Assembly: GCA_025738555.1 (NCBI GenBank)
Contig: JAOVFP010000003.1
Coordinates: forward strand, 5,208,001 to 5,272,000
Direction of reading: 5' to 3'
Source: Cyathus striatus
Taxonomy: Eukaryota > Basidiomycota > Agaricomycetes > Agaricales > Nidulariaceae
DNA: 64,000 nucleotides
The notes below the pieces were generated by a model. That model worked only from the letters and a program-made list of their open reading frames with translations, made no database searches and had not been told where the DNA came from. The position numbers and the translations under genes were made by a program. Shown in pieces: positions 56,201 through 64,000 of this stretch; positions within the stretch are counted from its first letter, which is position 1; each line of letters starts with the position of its first letter.

Positions 56201-59200
56201 GTTCGCGCCGGGCTCGTATCATCTACCAGTGCTCAAGTGAAGAAAAATCCCATAAGATTGGCAACTATAGGTTTGTCTCAGAATTGCCAGTGCCCGATCA
56301 CTATCACTGACAGAATTACAGACAATTACCAAGGAGAGGAAAGTGATATCGTTATTGCAAGCCTAACGAGAAGTAACTCAAACAATGATATTGGATTCAT
56401 GTCCGCACCAGAGCGTCTCAACGTTCTTCTCTCTCGTGCTCGTAACGGATTAATCATGATCGGAAACTCCCACACATTCAAGAATGCACGGAAGGGTAAA
56501 GAACTCTGGACAAAGTTTTTTGAGCTTCTCAGTAAAGGGAATTATATGTACGACGGTTTCCCTGTACGTTGCGAAAGACATCCTGATCGAGAAGCTACAC
56601 TGGTGCGTCGTGTATATTACCTTGAAATAAGTTTAAAGGAGTCTTATCTGGATTGTGCATATATAGAAACAACCCCAAGAGTTCGAAATCGAGTGCCCAG
56701 ACGGTGGCTGCAAAGAACCTTGGCGAGTCTTCTCAATACTAGTTATTAAATCTCCTTGGAGGTGCTCATTCATAAATTAGCGGTACCAAACTCAGCTGTG
56801 GGTTACACGACTGCCCTTCGAAATGTCATCAGCTTTATGACCACTCTAAAATGCTCTGTGAATCCCCCATGTCTAGCAAATGCGATAATGGTCACAAACA
56901 ATCCTGGATGTGTCATAAAGGTCCACCGCCAGTTTGCATTAAATGCGAAAAAAACACTAAGGCTGCGGAGAAGCGTCAGAGGGAAGAACTGAAGAGGGAG
57001 CAGAAACGAAATGCCGAGCAATTGCTACATGATCGACGAATGGCAGAAATCGAGGAGAAGATTAAGGCAGAACGAGCCTTGATTCACGATGCACAATTAG
57101 CGGAAGAAAGGGAAGCAGCTCTTCGTCAAAAGCAACAAGAGCTTGCAGAGGCCCATAGATTAGCTGTGAAAGCTTCAACGCGCAAGCCACATGCCGCCCC
57201 AGTGTCTCCTCCACCCGACAGCGACAACCCCCCAAGCCAAATCACTCCCACTCCGGAAGCGCAATCCAAGCACCATCCAATATCGCAGTCATCTTCGGCT
57301 TTACCAGCGAAACCACCAAATGATCCTCCCACGAAGTCTAAAAAAACTATGCAGAGTGAAAAATCTTTGCCGACGGTTCCGCAGAGTCGTCAACCGAAGG
57401 AATCTCCATCTGAAGTTGAGTGGAAGCGACAAAAGGCTGTAGAAGGAGCAGATAATCAAGCTATTGATTCTATCATGGAAATGTCGGGGCTGGAGGATGT
57501 AAAGGAACAGGTTCTTCGTATCAAAGCGAAGATAGACACTGCAACGAGGCAGAACGTGTCACTCAAAGGAGAACGATTTAATATTGTGCTACTGGGAAAT
57601 CCTGGGACAGGTGATATTATTTTTGATTGTATGGCCATAATTCTAACTCTGATGATTAGGAAAACTACGGTGGCTCGTAACTACGCCAGCTTCCTAGCTT
57701 CTGTCGGTGTGCTTCAGGGGAATGTGTTTGAAGAAACGACAGGATCTCGGCTGGCAAATGACGGTGTGTCTAAGATCGAGAAGAAAATAGATGAAGTCAT
57801 TCAGAATGGAGGCGGGACGATTTTCATTGACGAGGCCTATCAACTTACTAGCGAGCATAACTTTCAAGGTAAACAGGTCTTGGATTTCTTACTTGCAGAA
57901 ATGGAGAATAAAGCCGATAAAATCGTCTTCATATTTGCCGGTTATACCAAAGAAATGGAAAAATTCTTTGAACATAACCCTGGGCTAAAGAGCCGTGTTC
58001 CTTATGAACTCAAGTTCGATGACTATACGGACGAGCAGCTCCTTCACATGTTTTGCAAGTACGTGGATAAGGAATGGAATGGCCGCATGAAGATCGAAGG
58101 TGGAGAGGAAGGGTTGTTCACTCGCATCATGATACGCAGACTTGGTAGAGGTCGAGGGAGACCTGGATTTGGGAATGCCCGTGCGCTACAGAACTTGAAA
58201 TCTCGATTACGTGAACGGCAAGCAGAACGTTTGCAGCGAGAACGTAGGAATGGGGGACGTCCAGATGACTTTTTATTGACGCAAGAGGATTTGATTGGGC
58301 CTGATCCAACTACTGTCATGAAGAAGAGTGCTGCATGGAAAAAGCTGCAGGATATGATTGGACTCAAATCGGTGAAAGATTCGGTAGCCCAACTGTTTTC
58401 TATCGTCGGAACCAACTATCAGCGTGAATTGAAAGAGCAAAGTCCTTTGCAGTTCTCCCTCAATCGAGCATTCATTGGCTCACCAGGAACTGGCAAGACG
58501 ACGGTAGCGCAGCTTTATGGGCAAATTCTTAAGGACCTAGCTATGCTCAGTAATGGAGAAGGTAATTTTTTTTTGCATTGCTGTGGAATATTAAGACCCC
58601 TAACGTCTCAGCAGTGATCTTGAAGAACCCAGCTGATTTCGTTGGAAGTGTCCTCGGAGAATCCGAAAGTAAAACGAAGGCTATACTCACTAGCAGCGTA
58701 GGCAAAGTGCTTGTAATCGATGAGGTATGTTTAGCTGGATACTAAAAACGACTGTGTCTGAGCATTTGTTAGGCTTATATGCTGTATACAGGCACTGGAG
58801 GCACTGGAAATCAGTCAGACATCTACAAGACGGCTGTCATAGATACCATAGTTGCAGAAGTACAGAGCACCCCTGGTGAAGACCGTTGCATCCTATTATT
58901 AGGATATAAAGAGCAGATAGAGGAGATGTTTCAGGTACAGTAGCATAATAATAACATTTACGAAAGCAGAATGCTTACGACGTCACCGTAGAATGTCAAT
59001 CCAGGCTTATCGAGGCGCTTCGACATCACTAATGCTTTTAACTTCGAGGATTTTAACGACGATGAATTGCTTCAGATCTTGAATCTGAAAATGAAACAGC
59101 AAGATCTTGAAGCCATAGACGAGGCGAAAAGAGTCGCAATTGAATACCTTAGCCGTGAGCGAAACCGTCCCAACTTCGGCAATGGCGGAGCAGTGGAAAA

Positions 59201-60861
59201 TATACTAGGAACAGCGAAGTGTCGCTGCCAGTCTCGACAGATATCATCTGATATTGACATTATTCTCCAACCAGAGGACTTCGATCCTGACTTCAACCGA
59301 GGTCACAATGCCAGCGCAAATCTTGCCGAACTTTTCAAGGGCATTGTGGGCTGTGAGGATATTATCAAACAGCTCTCAGGATATCAAAAGATTGCTGCAA
59401 GTTTACGAGGGCGTAAAATGGATCCCCGCGAAATGATTCCTATGAATTTTATTTTCAAAGGACCCCCTGGTAAGTAGTTTGCAGCCAAGCGAATGGTATG
59501 TACAGAATAAAACAGAACTCATACGACATCCTTCAGGTACCGGAAAAACCACGACCGCGCGCAAAATGGGCCAAGTCTTCTATGATATGGGTCTCCTCTC
59601 ATCTAACAAAGTTATTGAATGTTCGGCCTCTGACCTCGTCGGTCAATATATTGGACAAACGGGACCAAAGACACAGAAGAAGTTCGAACAGGCTTTAGGC
59701 CAAGTCCTTTTTATTGATGAAGCTTACAGATTAGCCGAGGGCCACTTCGCACAAGAGGCCATGGATGAACTAGTTGGGATTCTAACTAATGAAAAGTTCA
59801 AGGGAAAGATGGTTGTCATACTCGCAGGATATGACCAGGACATTAATCGCCTTATGCAAGTTAATTCTGGACTGACGAGCCGTTTTCCGGAAACAGTTCT
59901 CTTTAAGAATATGACCACTAAACAATGTCTGGAAATGCTGGACAAAGAGCTGCTGGCATGTCATATCCACCTCCCAGCTCTTGTGAAGCCCTCCTCTCCG
60001 AGCTATGTGCAAATGGAGCAGCTAATTGCCGAGTTATCTAAACTTTCGTCCTGGGGAAATGGACGCGATGTAAAGACACTTGGAACACAGATGGTTCGAA
60101 AAGCACTGGAAGCTGCAATGGATGATGATATTTATGAAGATGGCACTTTATTACCGGATGATCTGGCAATAGTATGTATTGCGGAGATGCTTCAAGATAG
60201 GCGGGAGCGTGAGTCGAACGTCTCCACCAGATCTGCACGGCCAGGAGAGCCTCAAGTTGCACCCCAGTTCAACATGCCGAGTCGTCCGTCATTCACCACA
60301 TCCATATCCACAAAAACTGCGGAAGCCCCCAAACCTCCTTGCGAGACAGAGAAAGAAGAATCAGAACAGCAAGCAGAAAATAACAATAGCGATAATCATG
60401 GTAGAGATCCTGGAGTCTCCGATAAGGTCTGGAAGCAGCTCCAAAAGGACAAGCAAGCATACAACATGTTTGTGAAGCGCTCCCAGGATGCCGTTCGTGA
60501 GATGGAAGAGAAAGTGAAGGAAGAAAAAAGGAAGGAGGCCGAAATACGCGCACATATACAGAAACTTGAACAGAGAAAGAAGCGCGAAAGGGAACAGGCT
60601 GCCTTGGAGGAACTTAAACGTAAACAAGAAGCAGCACGACTGAAGGAACTTGCGGTCAAGCGCGAGCGAGAAAGAAGAGCTGCTGAACTGGAAGAAAAGA
60701 GGAACGCGGAGGAACAGAGAAAAAAACAAGAGGCAATGGTGCAGCAGAAACTACAGGACATGGGTGTATGTGAAGCAGGGTACCAGTGGATTCCAACTGG
60801 AGGAGGCTATCGTTGCGCTGGCGGTTGGCATTTCGTCAGTAACAATGAGCTAGGGATATAG
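53226..60861 (+). CDS. NFX1-type SF1 helicase fused to three CbxX/CfxQ-type AAA+ modules
   Basis: Giant protein of about 2,342 residues from 12 exons (53226-53602, 53653-54731, 54795-55667, 55717-56270, 56322-56602, 56667-56722, 56781-57610, 57660-58561, 58615-58724, 58773-58934, 58992-59469, 59537-60861). The N-terminal half is an NFX1/ZNFX1-like Upf1-class helicase: Walker A IQGPPGTGKSFVG near 485, motif II VLLVEEAGEILESH near 747, ILIGDHKQLRP, LNEQHRMRPEI, NYQGEESDIVIASLTRS, and RLNVLLSRARNGLIMIG near 990. A Cys-rich NFX1 segment follows (EIECPDGGCKEPC, CGLHDCPSKCHQL, WMCHKGPPPVCIKC) at 1060-1120, then a charged coil and Pro/Ser linker. AAA1: LLGNPGTGKTTVAR (1345), IFIDEAY (1404). AAA2: GSPGTGKTTVAQ (1625), LVIDEAY (1685). 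AAA3: KGPPGTGKTTTAR (1900), LFIDEAY (1958). A long basic/acidic coiled coil precedes the end motif CEAGYQWIPTGGGYRCAGGW. Two bases are missing, both in A-runs (about 55000 and 57660-57664). RNA-silencing relatives of the helicase half (Hrr1, ZNFX1) suggest nucleoprotein remodelling. Confidence 0.88.
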
Positions 60862-61281
60862 GATCATGGATGGGTCAGACTCAGAAGTTAGAACTCTTGA
60901 GTTGACATGAGCGTTACATAAACGTCCAAGCTCAAGTTCTATTTATAAATCAATCTTACGCGTAAACGGCCACTAGTGGTATCTATATCATTCTCTATCA
61001 TTCTTAATCTTGTCTACAAACTGGCTAGCTTCAACATTCAAGACCTTTCACATGTCGTAATTACTGTTATCATTTCACATATAATTATAAATCATGACGG
61101 GTCTCCTGCTCATTGGCAGATCATTAGCAGTATAGTACAGGGAACAATGGACATCGCCGAAATGAGGCGATGTACCACATAATTTCAACACATTTATACC
61201 CCGGGATCGAAGGATATTCTTTATTCTTACACGCCTCCTATACACTAAGACGTAGACTCCCTGTACATTGACGCACTCACA
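60862..61281. other. Intergenic; no gene seen
   Basis: Contains the 3' flank of the helicase-AAA gene and the promoter of the glutamine-synthetase-like gene. AT-rich, with nothing else recognisable. Confidence 0.5.
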
Positions 61282-62924
61282 ATGTCTCTTGACTTCCAGT
61301 TTGGAGTGGAATACAAGCCATCGATATCATCTCCCGCTACCGTTGTTAAGAATTTAGATGAGATAGGCGCCAGTAAGCATTTCGTTAGGTTCTGAACCAT
61401 ACCTGCAGTTCTCATACTTTCAAGGTTACGTACGTATTCAATGGGTTGATTTTACCAATGTTGTTCGATACCGTGTCCTTCCAGTCAAGTACTTTAAGGA
61501 CTTACTGGGCAGTAAGAGGCCTGGAGTTGGTATAACGAAAGCATCCTTTGGTCTCGTTCACCTGAATATGGCTGCTGGCTTCACTGCGATGGGGGAGTAC
61601 TTATATACCCCTGACCTCTCAACGTTGCGGTTGTGTGGTTATGCTCCTAGGCACGCGGTGGTAATGGGCTGGTTCGAAGAGAAATCCCCAATAATGACGC
61701 CAGATGGTAAACAATCCGTCGAAGCAGAGATCTGTCCACGAAGAGCTTTGCAACGTGTTGTACAGTCAGTGGTAATCAGCATCCTGGCTTTCATTGTTGG
61801 TACTGATATACGGCTTACTTAGAGAAGCAAAGGCGGTATCTGATGTCGATTTCCTTGTTGGAATTGAGACAGAATTCATTCTCCTCAAATCTACTGACCC
61901 GATTGAAGTTGTCAACAATCATGCTTGGTCTGCTTCCCATGGACTTCCATCTGGTACAGTGGAGGCCACAGTAATGGAAGAAATTGCTGATGCATTACAT
62001 TTATCTGGAATCGAACTACAAATGTACCATGCGGAAGCAGCACCGGGTCAGGCGAGTAATTTGACACTTTCTACTCTTACTGGATTCATACTAACTGAAT
62101 ATGACCAGTACGAGATTGTAACTGCACCACTACCGCCTCTGGAAGCGGCCGACGCTTTGGTACATACACGAGAGACTATTGCTAATGTTGCAGCCAGGCA
62201 CGGTCTAAAGGCCACATTCGCGCCTCGGGTCTATATGAACAGCGCAGGTAGTTCTGCGCACGCGCATATTTCGATACATTCACCTCGATCTCCGAAGTCG
62301 CATGAGGGCCTTTCCTCGTACGAGAGCTCTTTCCTAGCTGGAGTGTTAGAACACCTTCCGGCTCTGGTGGGTATCACATTGCCTATACCAGCATCGTACA
62401 AGAGGGTGGCGGATGGTGTATGGTCTGGAGGAACGTATGTATGCTGGGGAACCGAAAACCGAGAATGTCCCATCCGCTACACTAATGTCGGATCGCTTAC
62501 TGCTCGACGCTACGAACTTCGCTTCATCGATGGAACAGCAAATCCATACCTTGTACTAGCTGCGATACTGGGATGCGGTCACTTGGGAATTCGGTCAAAA
62601 ATGCAGCTAAACATCCAAGATTGCCCGGGACCTCAGTCCGCGGCTGATATGGGTGAAGAAGCGAGAAAAGCGCTAGGTATAACGAAGAGGTTGCCGCTGA
62701 GCTGGAAAGATGCGCGTCAGAATCTTTCCAATGATTCTACCATTAGGAGTATATTTGGTGGCAACTTTATGGAGAAGTATTTGGCTGTAAACGAAGTTAG
62801 TGATGATCAAATATCTGTGTCTTTTCCAAAATCTAACCCTGTCTACCAGACACTTGGAAATGTACTGGAACCGGAATCTGGAAGCGAAAGCGAACGTTTG
62901 AAGAGTTTGGTGGAGTTTTACTGA
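61282..62924 (+). CDS. Glutamine synthetase-like protein (FluG C-terminal type)
   Basis: Prokaryotic-type glutamine synthetase I-like enzyme, as found in the C-terminal half of Aspergillus FluG and in stand-alone fungal copies; probably a gamma-glutamyl ligase. Exons 61282-61372, 61425-61764, 61823-62051 and 62109-62924 close for 491 residues. The beta-grasp N-terminal domain has VRIQWVDFTNVVRYRVLPV. Catalytic-domain pieces are GIETEFILLK (metal-binding Glu), EAAPGQYEIVTAP, FAPRVYMNSAGSSAHAHISI (the ATP-binding loop, with Arg where true synthetases have Lys), PIRYTNVG and RYELRFIDGTANPYLVLAA. The third intron (62052-62108) uses a GC donor (caggcgagtaat); it is 57 nt with no stop, so it would read through in frame if unspliced, but splicing restores the conserved APGQYEIV. 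Confidence 0.88.
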
Positions 62925-63150
62925 GCTTGCTGATAAACAGGTCTCTGGAACTTTTCATCTAGATAATATGCTATTTAAACCCTGTACTCGTCGTAGTCAC
63001 TCATATACTATGGGCATTGCGATATGATTGGGTGTGATCATATCTTCTGACATTTGTTCAGAAGATGGTTGTCGATCGTGGGATAAATGCTACGCGCTAC
63101 GGGAATCACTTTGTATCATTCGTACCCTTTGATCATAAACGTAAACTATT
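62925..63150. other. Short intergenic spacer
   Basis: Only 226 bp separates the glutamine-synthetase-like stop from the gamma-tubulin complex gene ATG, so the latter has a compact promoter. Confidence 0.5.
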
Positions 63151-64000
63151 ATGGACGCATATACTCCAAGGTCACGTCCTCCAGGAGGACGCAAGAAGAA
63201 CATCGGACTGTCCGCCAAAGAATACACGAAAGTGTGTACTCATCGTCTTCGTCATCCAGTCGCTTGACGACAACCACCATCCCAGATAACAGGAACGATC
63301 GCTTCACTGAGGCGTAGTAGATTCCCAAATGACGATGTCGACGACGACGTCGACGCAAGACGTAGCTCTATGCATTCTGGAAACTCACAAAGTACGTGGT
63401 AATGTTGTCGGCGGTGGCCATTTGGCTGATATTCCGTTCTTCAGGTCATAATGAGACCTCGTTTATTGCGGAAACTTCGTTCGTCCGCGCACCGCTGAAT
63501 ACACGCGTCGTATCAAATACAAGTGTACAGAAGGTTAAGGGAAAGGCGAAACAGGAATCTTTGGACCGTGTACCCTTGGAAATTCAGGAGGCGATGGTCT
63601 TGGAGGACTTATTATACGTGCTCATGGTACGTCCGATGCGATCCTACCATACTTCATTCATACCTGTTTTTCGCAGGGAATAGAAGGAGCACATATAACA
63701 TACCATCCTGAATACTCTCCGGAAGATGATGATCCACTACGGGGCATCCGGTTTGTCATATCGACATCGCTTGATCCTTCCCTTCGAGACTTAGTGGAGC
63801 GGATACTGCCACTCGCGACATATTATACCGCAATCTTCGCGTTCATTGAAAATCGAAGTCTTTTGGATTTTGGACTGGTGAACCATGCACTGTGTGCTGC
63901 TATTCGGGACATGCTGAAGGCTAGTTGATACGTTCCATTGATGTTAGACCGCTTTTGACGTTTGTACAGGACTATCAAACTCTTGTTTCTCAATTAGAAC
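63151..64000 (+). CDS. Gamma-tubulin complex component 2 (GCP2/Spc97/Alp4), 5' part
   Basis: Core subunit of the gamma-tubulin small complex that nucleates microtubules at the spindle pole body. The gene runs off the right edge. Exons 63151-63231, 63286-63391, 63445-63626, 63677-63919 and 63970 onward keep phase. The N-terminus is basic and disordered (YTPRSRPPGGRKKNIGLSAK), then an Asp-rich patch (NDDVDDDVDARR). The GCP N-terminal (grip1) region is clear: PLEIQEAMVLEDLLYVLMG, IEGAHITYHPEYSPEDDD, STSLDPSLRDLVERILPLA, TYYTAIFAFIENRSLLDFG and LVNHALCAAIRDMLKDYQTL. The fourth intron appears to have a GC donor (aag|gctagt) because no GT site keeps the frame. Confidence 0.88.

Overview
The window is nuclear DNA from a filamentous basidiomycete, most likely an Agaricomycete. 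Genes are split by many introns of about 50-70 nt. Gene content points to a plant-litter or wood degrader: a copper radical (glyoxal) oxidase, an aryl-alcohol-oxidase-like GMC flavoenzyme, and a cellulose-binding module (CBM1) fused to a lactonase-type propeller. There are also Agaricomycete-type F-box and seven-helix membrane proteins. I built exon models by reading splice sites and checking that exon phases add up. For most genes they close exactly.

Layout: 1-1021 glyoxal oxidase C-terminus (+); 2112-3734 LanC-like enzyme (+); 4060-5265 a diverged direct repeat; 6658-7941 unknown basidiomycete protein (-); 8709-9990 Gpr1/Fun34/YaaH acetate-transporter family (-); 13202-14873 CBM1-lactonase (-); 15778-16929 F-box protein (-); 17178-19252 family-90 glycosyltransferase (-); 20010-22323 GMC oxidoreductase (-); 22357-23027 disrupted unknown gene (-); 25647-27761 second family-90 glycosyltransferase (+); 27762-32107 gene desert; 32108-33523 and 34168-35705 tandem membrane-protein paralogs (+); 36362-37315 unknown membrane protein (+); 37465-38567 mitochondrial ribosomal uS4m/Nam9 (+); 38903-39349 and 39778-40208 tandem serine-palmitoyltransferase small-subunit paralogs (+); 41162-43291 ferric reductase (-); 45237-47575 alternative NADH dehydrogenase (-); 48184-50544 GABA/choline-type permease (-); 50783-52336 non-autonomous DNA transposon with 92-bp inverted repeats; 53226-60861 giant NFX1-type helicase fused to three CbxX-type AAA+ modules (+); 61282-62924 glutamine-synthetase-like enzyme (+); 63151-64000 5' part of gamma-tubulin complex component 2 (+).

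The genes do not form one obvious pathway. The nearest thing to an undescribed system is the helicase plus triple-AAA+ protein. It joins an RNA/DNA-helicase module of the ZNFX1/Hrr1 type to three Rubisco-activase-like remodelling domains in about 2,340 residues. Other points of interest are the tandem pair of SPT small subunits, the 11-nt micro-exon inside a CBM1, repeated use of GC-AG introns, and the inverted-repeat transposon.

One caution applies throughout. At least ten single-base frame breaks interrupt otherwise well-preserved coding sequence, many in short homopolymers. This looks more like sequencing indels than gene death and should be settled before any gene is called a pseudogene.
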